Positions 1 through 13,200 of a stretch of 64,000 nucleotides of DNA are shown in pieces. Each line of letters opens with the position of its first letter. Within the stretch, counting starts at the first letter, position 1. The notes beneath the pieces are model-generated. The model did no database searches. It was not told the origin of the DNA and saw only the letters and a list, made by a program, of their open reading frames with translations. The stretch comes from Branchiostoma floridae. Its lineage: Eukaryota; Chordata; Leptocardii; Amphioxiformes; Branchiostomatidae. A program made the translations under genes and the position numbers. The stretch lies in NCBI RefSeq assembly GCF_000003815.2, contig NC_049990.1, positions 18,729,248 through 18,793,247 on the forward strand. Direction: 5' to 3'.

Positions 1-291
1 ACGACACTACTTACTGAATTTACTAGAAAAGATATATAATCTAGTTTACATGTAACTGTTATATCCAACACAAAAAAATTGAACTCACCCAAATTTTCTA
101 CTAAACAGCACTTGTCTTACTACATGCAGCTGCAGCTTAAGTCAAAAACAGTATTTTTTAATAAATGAACTGTCCACTGCTGCCGTGACGTCACGTTATG
201 CAGATAGAACACGTGACTCAGTGTGCAGTGGATCATACGTTGCAGGAAGATTTTTGTTGGTCATGATTAACATGGTATTTTTCTACTTTAG

Positions 292-1200
292 ATCTTTGAA
301 GGGAACTTTGACCGAAACACCATCGTGACTGCTACTCTGCCCGCTCCTGTTGCTACACGCTATGTACGGTTTTTGCCTCAGACATGGAAAAACAAGATAC
401 GTATGAGGGTTGAAATTCTTGCTTGCAGCAAGGAACCTAACCTAGGACGTATCTGTAAGTTTGTCTCCATTTGTCTACCATTTGTCTAAACGCAATAATT
501 CATTTGGCTCTTAGAGGACACTGGATATTTTAACTATGATTGCTGTAATAATCCAACATCTATAATGCTTTATGTCAAAGCAAAATGCCCAATGAACCTG
601 TTTGTTACGTCAGTTTGTTACGTCAGTTTTACCTAGTATTATAGATGTTTGCATTGATGTCAGTCATTCAATTTTCTTTTGGATTGGATTGTGCATGTAA
701 TAATTTGCTTCCAAAGCTTGGACCAGTCTTTTCTTATGATTTGGCAGGGATGGACACCAACGTGGCAAAGGGAAAACCTACCAGCCAGTCTTCTACAGTT
801 CACGGTGGCGTCTCCTCCAGGGCAGTGGACGGAAACAGAGTACAGAACTGGCAAAGCTATTCATGCATGCACACTAATGTAGAGTATGCTCCCTGGTGGT
901 CTGTGGATTTAGGAAATGTGACTCCCGTTGATAGAGTAGTCATCTACAACAGACTGGATGCCCAAACGTTGATGATTAATCCGTTCAATATCCACATTGG
1001 GCACTCTCCAAATGTAGAGGAAAATGAAAAGTGTGGAGGAAACTACAACATGACTATCACACAGAGCAGCCTAACGGTTTATTGTGGTGGAATGGAAGGA
1101 AGATACGTGGGGATACGGCTGGTACCACTCACAACAAGGAGAGTTTTGAATTTATGTGAAGTAGAAGTTTACTCCAACAGTCTATATAATATACAAGAAG
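292..1200 (+). CDS. Polycystin exons: F5/8C C-terminal part, then fucolectin-like domain
   Basis: Exon 292-454 encodes the last strands of a discoidin (F5/8 type C) domain, with RYVRFLPQTWKNKIRMRVEI and a closing Cys. Its donor is a strong gtaagt in phase 1. Exon 748-1200 encodes a second domain with NVAKGKPTSQSST, AVDGN, HT..., PWWSVDLG, IYNRLD and CGG. This is the pattern of fucolectin/tachylectin-4 (FTP) domains, which use the discoidin fold and often bind fucose and calcium. It ends in phase 1. An in-frame ATG at 645 is only the start of the open frame; the acceptor at 746-747 and the phase match to exon 292-454 argue that it is not the protein start. Carbohydrate binding is inferred from the family; I did not confirm the sugar-binding residues. 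Confidence 0.8.
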
Positions 1201-4200
1201 GTAAGAATCTAGAGTGTGATGCTCAGTTTTGGTTCGTGGGCCAGGATATGTTTTAATTTTTTGTTGGTATGTTTTTGCACGACAAAATGTTATTGTGCTG
1301 ATATAGGAAAAATTGATGCTAATGTGCTGATAAATAGCTTAAGTAGAAATAGATTTAGACGCTATTTCCCTTTCGATTTATCAATAAATCTCATTTTCCT
1401 TATCTGTTAAGTATACAATTATTATGTATACCACTACTGCTTTACTTTGCAATTAGCCATCGTGAATGAACTTGCAATAAAGATAATGTGCCCTTTGCAG
1501 GCGTCTATGAGCGCAAGCATTTACTTGGGGTTGGGGGAGGTCGCTGATGTGTTGTTTTCCATATGGACTATAGGTTCTCTAAATATATGTACCAGGGAGT
1601 CCTTTCCTAAAAGTAAACGCTGACCCTCCTAGCAGTCAGCAAAGGAGGAAATTTCTGATGAAGTATTGTGAGGATATTGTGCTAGTAAGGGGCACAGAAC
1701 TAGAACCGGACAGCATGGGAGGAGCGATGTTGGACAGGGACTTCTGGACTGCTACAGTGGTTCGGGTGGCGGGGAAGGAGTGGGACCCAAGTTAAGTCAC
1801 TGTGACCCTTTCCACTTAAGTCCTTATCCATCTTCATTATGGCCGTTACGTTTTTCTCGTCATAGCGGCTGCCTCTCAGTGGACGTCACTCGGCCACCAT
1901 GCAGGAACCTGCCTTACCGATCCACAGCTCTGCCTGCAGGGCTTTACTCTGGCTCTGTCATTTCGGCACAACAAGGGAACTGGTGACCAGGTGATTCTGT
2001 CTTCGGGAGGAGGAAGTCACAGCTCAAGGGGCTTCTTCTTTGAATACGTTGATCGGTTGTTTGAGGTTGGTGACTATTGTATTACCAATAAGATAACACT
2101 GCACAAAACCACTGTAAAAGTCTATCATAGTACTTTGAATATTAAGTAACTCAGCCAATACTGACCAAAGTAGCTCAGCAAAGAAACGTTATACTCGTTC
2201 CATCCCTTCTGGTCCTATACTACATGTAAGACGTGTGGAATAAAGTCATTATAAAAGGTATCTTCCTGCACTTATCTGAATCTCTCAAAATGAGCAATGT
2301 AGTAATAGCAACATCTTGTAGTTTCTATGCATTCCTGATTCCCTTCGTGAAACGAAGGGTTTAAAGTCAGTGTTGTTTTGATGTCAGGGGGTCGTTTGTC
2401 AGCCTGATAACTAGGGAACGCGTGGATGGATTGTTTTGATATTTGGTATGTGGGTAGGATTAGACATGACGAAGGAATGGCGGGAATTGCGTTACGGCAG
2501 GGCGCTCTAGCGGTGTGTTATGGTACTGCAGCAGAACTTCCGGTTTTGCTATTTTTTGTTTGGGACTTGTTTGGGTGATGATTTGTAAGTGGTAGGTAGC
2601 TGTGTAAAAGCATAGTAAGGTGTGTAAGTTTTGGCCACCTAGGGGTTTCGCAGGGGCGTTGAAAGTAATTCTTGTTTTAGGTTTTGAGAAGGAATAATGC
2701 AAGAAGAGGTTGATGGATGTTAATGACTGTAGGTATGCTGACAGCTTACGTCATGATGTACATAATTGTATAATTGTTATGCAAATTAGGAGTTAATTTG
2801 CATGATATAATAGGTATGTGTACAAACCTTATATATGGCGTGTCTGTGAACAGTCCAGCTGCGTAAGACCATGGCAGATTGATCTGATTTTTGGTATGTG
2901 GGTAGTTCTTGAGAAGGAGATGAAACGTACGAGGTGTCTTTTCGTCTAGTGGCTTCTGACGGTTTTGCAGGGGATGTTTGTACGTGGAAAATAGTGTGTA
3001 GTGTGCTAAGTGTGGCGATTACGCAATAGTGGTTTATATTTAGGAGTTACGTCATTCTGCGTGCAGTTGTGCATGGGCCCCGTCCCCACAGGAAGTGACC
3101 CCAAAGGTCATAGTTGCGCAATAGAGGACAGCACGACTTATATATACCAGACGATTACAAGACAATGGTACTATAGGGACAGTACATTATACATGATGGG
3201 GTGTAAATGTTTCCTATAAGATTTGATAATCTGTAGATTAAGGGCAATGAATAAGGGCAATGATGATATTGTTTACAGGGGCCTATATTATACGTTTTAA
3301 AAGGGTTGTACATGTAACAGTTACTACCGTACAATACATTGTTGAACAAAGCAGGGTTTGTTTTTCACAGTAACTTGTAGTCATTGATGAGATTGTTTAT
3401 AGGGATTGTACATTAGACATATGGGATACACAATGTAGTGGACTGCATGTTACATCATCATTGTTGCAACCATTGATACATTTGCTCCCGGTGGTGGATT
3501 TGTTATCCTACCTGCTGAAATCGGACAAATTTCTTGTTGGATAAGCATTTGGTCTCTCATCCAAGGAAGAAATTATGCATCCCGTATGTTATCCCGGACA
3601 GAAAAGGTGTCGCGAGGCGTATAGTCCTATTTATTTATTTATTTATTTATTTAATAAATAGTCCTATTGACTGATAAGCCCCGTGCGGGCGGATAAAGCG
3701 TTCCCGCCACGGCAGGACTTGGGCCAGCTGGAATGAATTCACCGGGCGACGCGCGGCTTGTCATGGTCGTCAGTAGGGCTCCCATAACCTGGCTAAATGG
3801 TTGGAAATTAACCACTCTACCCGGAAAAGTCAATACTTGGACAAATACATGCGATGTACATCTCAAAGTTGAAATTTTATCAACTCACCATTTGGTTTTT
3901 ATGTCCATTTGCAACGTGTTGGTGAACTTTATCTAGAAGTTGTCAAAGTTATGAGACCTCTGAACATTCCTATGTCCAAAGAAATCCGCTGAAAATTCAA
4001 TAATTGGCTTTCCTTGCGGCAAATTTTTCCCTTCGAAGATTGTCGCCTTTCCTGATCATATGTAAGGGACACGGCGGGATCATCTCAAAAGTTCCATGAG
4101 TTGCAAGGCGCAAGCCCATATATATTATTTGTACTTTCATGTCTGGATTTCCCAGCGATTAATTAAAGGTGGGTCACAAGTGCCAATTAGCATAATCCCG

Positions 4201-7200
4201 CCATTGTACTGATATGTGGCGAGAACGTTTGGGCAAGAGACACGGGGTCATGTCAGAATTTCAATGAGTTCCAAGTCGCAAGCCCAAAATAGAAGTTATA
4301 CGTTTATGTCTTGTTTTCCCAGCAATGTAATGTAGAGTATATAGGTCACAAGTGGTAATTAACATAAGCGCGTCATTTGTACTGATATGTCGCGAGAACG
4401 ATTAGGTGAGAGACACGCACGGGGTCATGTCAAAAGTTCCATGAGTCACAAGTCGCAAGCCCAGATGGATAGTTATACTTTGATGTCTTGATTTCTCTGC
4501 AATTTAATCTAGGGTAGGTCGCAAGTGCTAGTTAGCAGATTCATGTCAGTTGTACCGATAGGTTATTAAAACGATTGGGTAAGAGACAAGGGGTCATCTG
4601 AAAAGTTCCATGAGTTCCAAGTCGCAAGCCCAAAATGGAAGTTATACTTTTATGTACCTGAGGAGGAGCATTCCGTGACGACACCAGCCATCACATTTTG
4701 GAGGTGTTCGCTGGGGATGTGAAGATCATTTATGTGGATCTCACCAATGACGGCGTTGATGTGGTCAACGTTATTGTTTTATGTGTTATTTTATTGACAT
4801 TTTGATGCAACAGTCGATTTTAGCCCAGTCAATATAAGTCTTTATCTTTAAAAGACCATGAAAGGTATTTTCTTTGTCCATGGAAATGAATGGACAGGGA
4901 CAGTTTGTGTCATGTGCACAGACAAGAAAGGATGGATAATAGAATACTTTTAAAATACAGCCTACTGCCTAAAACCTTTTTTCGGCGCACCTCCCTATTT
5001 TCTCCCAAAAAGCGTAGGCAGGCCTTCTTCAGCTCCCGTAAATCGTAGAGACACGGTTCCATTTTACACAATTTGTAGCAGGCCATAACGTACACATACA
5101 TTCCATTCCATAGTAAAAACTACAAACCCTGTGTCTTCGCCTTATATTCTACAACTTCTCAATGCATTTCACAGATAACATTGACCACCTACTGCCAAGA
5201 TTCCAAGTAACTTGCCGTTTAGATTCTTAATGACATACAAAAGTCTCCAATAATGTCGGCCTGACGTAGAATACGCTCATCCTGACATGCACCTCACAGT
5301 TTCATATTTAAAACCAACAACATCCTCTCAACACCTCGCCTTCTCACTTCCACTTACAAGCGACGCTCTGCGGACAACACATAACTAAAGGAAGCTCACA
5401 CACAATAACGTAACGACCGCATTAACAAACCACACTCAAAACTTTCACCATCCAAATAAAACAACCTCGTCGTCATAGCACCCAAATACCACCACAATCT
5501 GTCCAAACCAATTATTCCACTCCCAATAAACCATGCAACACAACCAAACACATCAAAATCCATGTATAATTCCAACAACATAAATACTGTTAAGCTAGCC
5601 AATGACACGTCTACAAATAAACCCTCCACCACCGCACCATCACCCATTTCACGAAGGTTGAGTTCTGCGAACGCTTGTTTATTATTTCATTAAGTATTGC
5701 CAAAGACACATACACGCACGGTTTGCTAATCCTCTTCATTGAAATATATCATGAGGTAAACTATGATGAGTGTCTTTCCATTTTATGAAATCCTAGCATT
5801 CATGAAGTTATACTTATTTGAAAAATTCCCATTTCTTGTTGGACATATAGGTTGGCGTGAACGATGGACCGTCCTTGTGGAAAGTTCGTTTTGATATGAG
5901 GCCCGAATGGACGGACATTTCCTTCAGCTGGCACCCGTCAGTAGGCTTGACTGTCCAACTGGATGGGGTTGTCATTTTGAGAGATGCTGCAGGTTTGTGT
6001 CTATCCAAATGCTCATCTTCATTATGACTTAGATATTGGTCATATTACAACCATTTTTATATAATCCAGAAATCCTTCAATGACATGAAAATGATCTTCA
6101 TGCTTGTACATCCATGAATAGTTTCATCAGGGTGGTAACTTCAGGCAAGTCACCGAAGAAAGAGACTCTTTTAGACAGACATTGTTTTATCTCAACTGCA
6201 GTTTCGGTGAACGTCTGTCACCTTCCTTAGGGCAATTTTGACTGGTTCACATTGTACTGACTATGGTACTTAGAGATGCAGCTCCAAAAGAGAATATTTA
6301 CATATGTACAGTGATCGTGATTGTATATGGACAACATTCATAGCATCGTCTACTGAAAGCCAATTGGTGGTCTGGGTGTCTTTCTGTTGTAAAGAAAGTA
6401 GACAGCTGTTTTAAACTCTCTTTCAAATTTTTAACGTTTGTCCAATTGATGAAGTCTGCAAGCAAGATCACGTGTTGGTAAAATCACGTGTCTGTAACTC
6501 TCGCGAGTTTACATTCTGAAGTGAATGGTCATCAGTAATGATTCTGAAGAAAGTGACAGAGGTCATTGACAATTTGATCCGTGTATACAAAGTCATGTAC
6601 CTTTCTGTTGGAAGACAGATGAGCTGCTATAGTAATTTATTACACTATAATTGTAATACTTAGTAATCCTTGTGAAGTTGTTTATATGATTACTTTTCTA
6701 CGCTGATGCAGGTATTCCCTGCGACGGTTGTAGTGCAGGGCAGAAGTCCAACAATGAGGTGTTCATAGGAAGGGGAACAGCCGTGCCACAAACGTCCATG
6801 GAATTCCGGATCAAACACATGAACTTCTTCGAGGGACTGAAGGACTTGGAGACATTAGCACAAACTGAAGGCAAGAGTGGTCAATCTTTGAGTGCGAGCA
6901 CAAAATTGATGTCAAGTGATTCATATCACTGTTGTATTCACCTTTACCCCAGTGATAATGACAATGATATTGCTAACTTTAATAGCTGATGTGACATATT
7001 TTCTACTTTCATCAATTAATGAACCCAAGAAAAGTGTTCAACCACTGATAAAGGAGCGATTATTGATATACAGTATAAGTATTATAGAATGGTTTATTCA
7101 TACACATGCGACAGGAGAACCACGACGACGACGACGACGACGACGACATACATGCATATAGATACTAAAACAACATTGCAGCCTGTTATACCTTGCCGTA

Positions 7201-10200
7201 AAACTGGTTGAATTATGTTAGTTTTAGTCTTAGATAGCAACCTAAACATATACAATATAACATTCTTGTCAATAAACGTTACACACGATGACTAAAACTA
7301 ACAATTATCAACCATACCAATGATGTGTTTTAAAACAGACTGTAAAAGTAAGTTTCTAAGAGTGTACAATTCTCTTATGGTTGTTTATTAGGGATGCTTG
7401 AAAACTGGATCCCCAGCTATCCATCCATGGTCGTGTCACCAGATGGGAAAGGAGTTCTCATGGACAGGAATGGCTGGACAGGCATGGCTATAACTACCAC
7501 GGCTGATGAACCTCCGTACATCGTAGTTGATTTTCAGGTACGTTGGTACAGCATTCAAGTATGTTTGAACCAACACCATCAAGTCATTTGGAACAACTGT
7601 GTTAAATGTATTCTCCATAGTAAAACTGGCATTTTGACTTTCCATTGTTTTGTCTCCTCAAATTGATTTTGAAAGAATTGTACTGAATGTTGTTGGATGA
7701 GTACAAACTAATCGAAAAATATGATTTGATTTTGTTGGACCATATGGATGACGTCATAAAAATGTATTGCCCCTAACATTCTTTCCAAGAGAAAATACAT
7801 CGCATTTAGTACAGACATCTGCAATGAAATTGTGTTTTCAATGTAAATAATGATGAAAGCTACAAACGTGTATCTTCAAATTTACTAATATTGGACAGTA
7901 CAGGAATACTTTTTAATGAGGCAGAAATAATTATAATCTAATAACTAGCGTCTAGGAAGTTGTGTCAGTGCATATTTTTTAATTATACTGTTCACCTCTT
8001 GTTGTTGATTGTAAACATATTTGTGACAATTACGTTATGCAGTAAAACAAATATTCTGCTACCATTTAAGCCTAAATGCATTGTAGTCGATTCCTTCTCA
8101 TACTGGGTAGCATTGCTAAGTGATAAAATGGACAATTTGGTTTACAGGCATTTTACAGAATCACAAAGATACAAATCCACATGGTCCACCACTGGGCGGA
8201 GGTAGTCCACGTGTTCACAGAATCGACGTCTCTGTCCTGTAACTGGACGGAAGCGGGTTGGTTCCGACCTGAGGTGTCGAACTCAAAGCAGACATTTGAC
8301 AATTTTGTCGGAACTGGTAAGTGCATATTTGTCTCTGTGCACTCGGCGTCATTGAATTTTGCACATCTACTGAGCAAGACAAACTACTAAGTTATAACTT
8401 TAGGTAGTTCGACTGTTATTTGAAAAAGTGTACTTCTCTTCAACTTATCTTGTACTAACTGTAAGAAATATAAGAACGTTGAACAAATGCCAAGGATTGG
8501 GCACTACTGACGTTGATGCCGCAGGTTAGAGTAAAGATGTCAAAAACATGGTTTTGCCTTTTTAGTTTGAATAAGTGTCATCATTATGATGTACAGTAGA
8601 AGCCGCGTAATTGCACCCCCCCCCATTTGACAGTGCTTTTCGTGCAATTATCCGAATTGGGCAACAAAGCGAATTTATTAAGCTTGACCGCACCACCAAG
8701 GGATTCTGGGATTTCGTGCAATTAACAGAAGTGTGCGATTTCCGTTGTGCAATTAACTGGCTTTTACTGTATTATAACATTTACTTGGCAAGTTCCGATG
8801 GAAAGAATGGCACGATGAATTTGAGACAATGTTTTTTGAGACAAACTTTTTTCTATTTAGGGCGCTTCTTGAAACTCGTCTTCACTCCTATCAATGAACA
8901 CTCCGTGACTGTGAATGAAATACAGTTCTTCGGACAACAGGGTATGAAATTTAAATTCTATTTCATGTATTCCCAACCTTAGCACCATCCTCCTAAAGAA
9001 TAAAGCAAATCCAGGGTCCAGACAAGCCGCAAAATACTACAAAGTGATTTTAATTGACGGTAGGGGGTGTTGCGCAACCACATGAACACATACAAGACAA
9101 AACATATAAGCATGAAAATTTCACGACTTACAAAGAGAAACACCAACACACTCTTAACAACCACTATAACTGTAAACTGCACGTCATATATCAACGGTTC
9201 TGTGTATTTTGGGTCACTGTGTGAAAATCAAACAAATAGAGCAATCTGTGCAATGTGAGTACTCTTCAAGTAAAGAGTATGCTTTATTTCCAGTGCTGGA
9301 TGTGGTCGGTTGCCTACAAGACATTGAGATTGAGGACTGGGAGTCAGTCGTCATTGACAATGCTACCGTGGATGCACTCTCTTGCAGAAAAGAATGCGCA
9401 AGCCATTTCTTCACATATGCCCTTCTCGGTGACAACGCCACTTGTCTTTGTAGATCAACTGTAGACAGTTTTAACGCAACCAGCCAAGTGCCAGAATTGA
9501 CATCGTGTCAACAGAATCCTTGTTACATGCTGTACCGCACGTCGTCCCTAGCAACTATACCTGTCTCTGGGTTAGATGTCTTAGTTTCATGTGGAAACAG
9601 TGACATTTTGTTAGCCAACGAGACTATATACATCTCCGTGGTCATCGAACAGGGTGATGAGGTTCAGTTGTATGTAGAAGCAGATGGAGAGGCAATGCAA
9701 GAGAATCCCGGTTTCACATATAGCGTGGTATTCCCAACAGTAGGGATACATACGGTCAACGTGATAGCTTCTAACAACGTCTCTAGGGTTGAGAAAAACA
9801 TACTGTTGAAGGTGGTGGAAGGCCCTGGTAACTTCGATGGCCTGGAGATAGACGTATCTCCGGGGCTTACGAATGACAATATAACGGTGTACGTTCTCAT
9901 GGACGATCCGTTCGCCACCGGCTTGTGTTTCTGGAAACCTGGAGATTCTAACATGACGTTTTCGGGAAATGTAACGCAACAAACAGTGCAAAAGAATGAT
10001 AGCAGTGGTGTTATGACCTTCAACCATGTATACGAAGTGCCTGGAGTGTATGAAGTAGAAGTTTGCTGTGCAAATGCTTTTGGCCAGGCTAACGCCACCG
10101 CAACTGTGTATGTCGAAGACCACGTTAATGCTACAATCTATGGAAACAGTCACCATGTCTTCGGACAGAATATCACAGTCTATTGGGACCTAATAGCTGG

Positions 10201-13200
10201 AACAGATGTTCAGTACACAATATCATTGGGTGAGAGTAGTCAATGCAATGGAAGCAATAGCACTGAGGGCAACGAGACTGTACAGAACATAACATGCTTG
10301 GTAGACCCCAATGCATATTCCCACCAAGGCACGTACACTCTTGAAATTTTAGTATACAATCATGTCAGTCGTCTGGTCAAGTACAGTTACATCGACATTG
10401 ACACTGAAATTAGCAGCATTAACATTGCAGACTATGAAACATTTGCTGTGACATCAGTGTCATATGATTTCTCTGTTAATGTCGATGTCGTTGACACGAC
10501 GAATTGGGAACTTGTTTGGTATGAAAATAGCGAGCCTGTTAGTTTTCTATCCGGGGATGAAGGAAGAGAAGTGACATCTCAGATTTTCTTCAACGAATCT
10601 GGGTATATGATGATGCAAGTGGAGGCCACCAACGCTGTTTCTAAGAAGCACGACAGGGCAATCGTCATCAGTGAAAACCCTGTGAAAGATTTGAGTATCA
10701 ACATTCTGTCCATTATAAATCCTTCGGTTCCAGCAGTAATACAATTCACGGTTGGAGAACCTCACCCAGATAACGCCGTAGTCTATTTTACGTTTGGTGA
10801 CGGCAGCCAAACAGAAGTAGTCGCTTTCGAGGATGTTTGGGGAGGATATGAACACAAGTATCCAGATTTTGGTGACTACACTCTCATCGTCACTGTACAA
10901 AATCACGTCAGCAAGAGTAACAAGACAGCAAACGTGAGAGTCGGAAAGCCAGCTCGAGAATTGAAAGCCGAGGCCCTTGCACAATTTGTCCGTGCCAAGC
11001 TGGAGGAGTTATCCGTTAGAATATCAACTCGGCAGGGATCTGGAGTCATGTACAAAGTAGATTTCGGAGACGGTAGCGAGGTCGTTGAAGTTCCAAGGCT
11101 GGCAGAAGACATGGAACATGATGTCCAGATAGTAAACCACACATACGCACAGCCTGGGCCCTATGTCATCAACGTGAAAGCAGTAAGCCGGTTTGGAATA
11201 ATGGAAACAAACACAGATCAGGTGACTTCTCAACATCCAATCAGAGGTATCACTCTCGAGAACTCCAGCCCTTCTGTAGTACCGCCCGGAAAGGTTTTGT
11301 TCATCTTTAGACTCGAAGATGATATCCCTCCGCCGACAGACGCCAGCTGCCGATACTACCTTGGAGATCAAGAGATATCGAATGCTATGGACTTTCTCGA
11401 TTTCGTAGATAAGATGCACACGTGGAAGTACTACTTTGGGGAGGATCTCTTCGGTGTTCACGAAATTTCTGTGGCATGCGAGAACCACGTCAGCCAGGTA
11501 GACTTCAAGACGACAGTAACATTACAAGAAATGGTGGGAGGACTTCAGGTCCTGATAACTCCTAATCCTATTGGCGTCGGTGGTATACTTACAATAGAAG
11601 TCTCGCTAGCTCTTGGAAATATGGCCTCATTCGAAATCGATTACGGGGACGGCACAGAGGTAGGGAGGCAAGGACCCTTTTACGAACGAGGGGCCAACTT
11701 TAATGTAACGCATGTATACTGGGCTGAAGGAAACTACACGGTTGAAGTGACAGTGCAGAACAAGGTCAGTTCAGCTCAATGGTCTGTACCAGTTCCGGGC
11801 GTTGTAGTGAGGCTGAGAATTACGGAGATATTTCTCATCTCAGACTACTTCGTCACTATGCCCACCCAAGGGTCCGTTGGTCATGACTTTGAGGTACGAC
11901 TGCCTGTGTCGGATGCTTATCCATCAAACGTGTATGTCAGTTTTACACTTGACAACGGTATCACACAGAACAGTATTTCCACAGGCCTTACCGCAGCTGG
12001 AGTTCATCAGGGAACCTTCCCATTGACCAAAGCAGACGTAGGGAAGTTTAAAGCAGTCGTGACAGTGTACAACCTCATAACGTCCGTTACGGTAGAACAC
12101 GATATGGAAGTGCAGGAAGTTATCACCGGACTGAATGGTGTAGCACTGGAATATGTGATTCCAGTCAACTCTGATGCAATATTCCTCCTATCAGTGCTCA
12201 CTGGTTCGCACGTTACGTTCCAACTTGACTATGGTGACAGCAAGGCTGAAGTCCTGCAGCATCCCAACATGTTTGCCGTGAGTGAGGTCACGGAGCCTGT
12301 CCATAGTTATAACGATTCCGGTACTTACAAGCTGACAGTGACAGCGTGGAACAACGTCAGTTCTGCAAAGTACGACTTCAACAAGGACATGACCGTTGAG
12401 TATCCTGTGGGTAAACTCTACGTTACCATCAACAACCCGTTCCCTGTGCCACCAGGGATAGCGACTGTAATGGTTGATGTGCTACCTGACTCTCCTCCAC
12501 CAAGCAGGGTCCGTTGCCAGTTTGACTTTGGTGATGGAGCAATCGATGATCCTATGGCACATAATCTGTCCATAGGTGTGAGACATTCTCAGCAGCACAC
12601 GTTTCAAGTGTTTTCTCCGTTGGAAACATACGTTACCAGAGTGTGGTGTCGGAACGGGATCAGTTCGCAGTTCATTGAGAAGGAGGTAACATTTGAAGGG
12701 GTGGTATCTGGATTGAAAGCGGTTACAGACAAAGTCAACGCGCCAGTTGATGGTTCTGTATGTGTAACCATCAGTGTAACGAGAGGTTCAGATCTAAATT
12801 TTACCGTGGAATATGGCGATGGCACAGTTGAATGGGTTTTGGCTGACGACCGGGAGGCTAAATATCAGCCTACAGTTGTCTGCCACTCGTTCAAAGATGT
12901 AGGGCAGTTTTCCATCTCAGTTACTGCTTCTAACGCAGTAAGCGAACAGAAATACAACGTTGTCCAAGACATTACTGTACAGATGCCGATTTCTGGATTT
13001 AGGTTGGATGTCTCCTCACCAGTACATGTACCTCCTGGGAATGCTGACTTCGAGGTAGAAATATACGGGAATCTCCCAACTGACGCTGTCTATCTCTGGC
13101 AGTTCGGAGATGGCACGATGCTGTCAGATGTCACCGTCGACAGCAAGCGATACACCCACACCCACACCTACGACAGGATGTCAACAGGAACAAGGACCGT

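Larger units (their letters stand above)
2066..5850 (+). other. Large intron of polycystin gene, repeat-rich
   Basis: Between two phase-0 exons of the LamG-like domain. It holds dispersed repeat segments with the phrase TTTGGTATGTGGGTAG (about 2437-2458 and 2890-2907), a TTTA microsatellite (3629-3658), a degenerate tandem repeat (4050-4660) and a short coding-like fragment (4674-4790). No further exon is needed to keep the reading frame, and none is supported. Confidence 0.6.

Noticed and set aside
1501-1584. Extra polycystin exon after acceptor ccctttgcag
   Set aside because: The acceptor is good, but the in-phase frame soon hits a stop, and the following exons join without it. Left open as a weak possibility.
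9611-11488. Minus-strand frames of 144-181 codons under the giant exon
   Set aside because: They are shadows of the plus-strand coding exon, with no domain or splice support.
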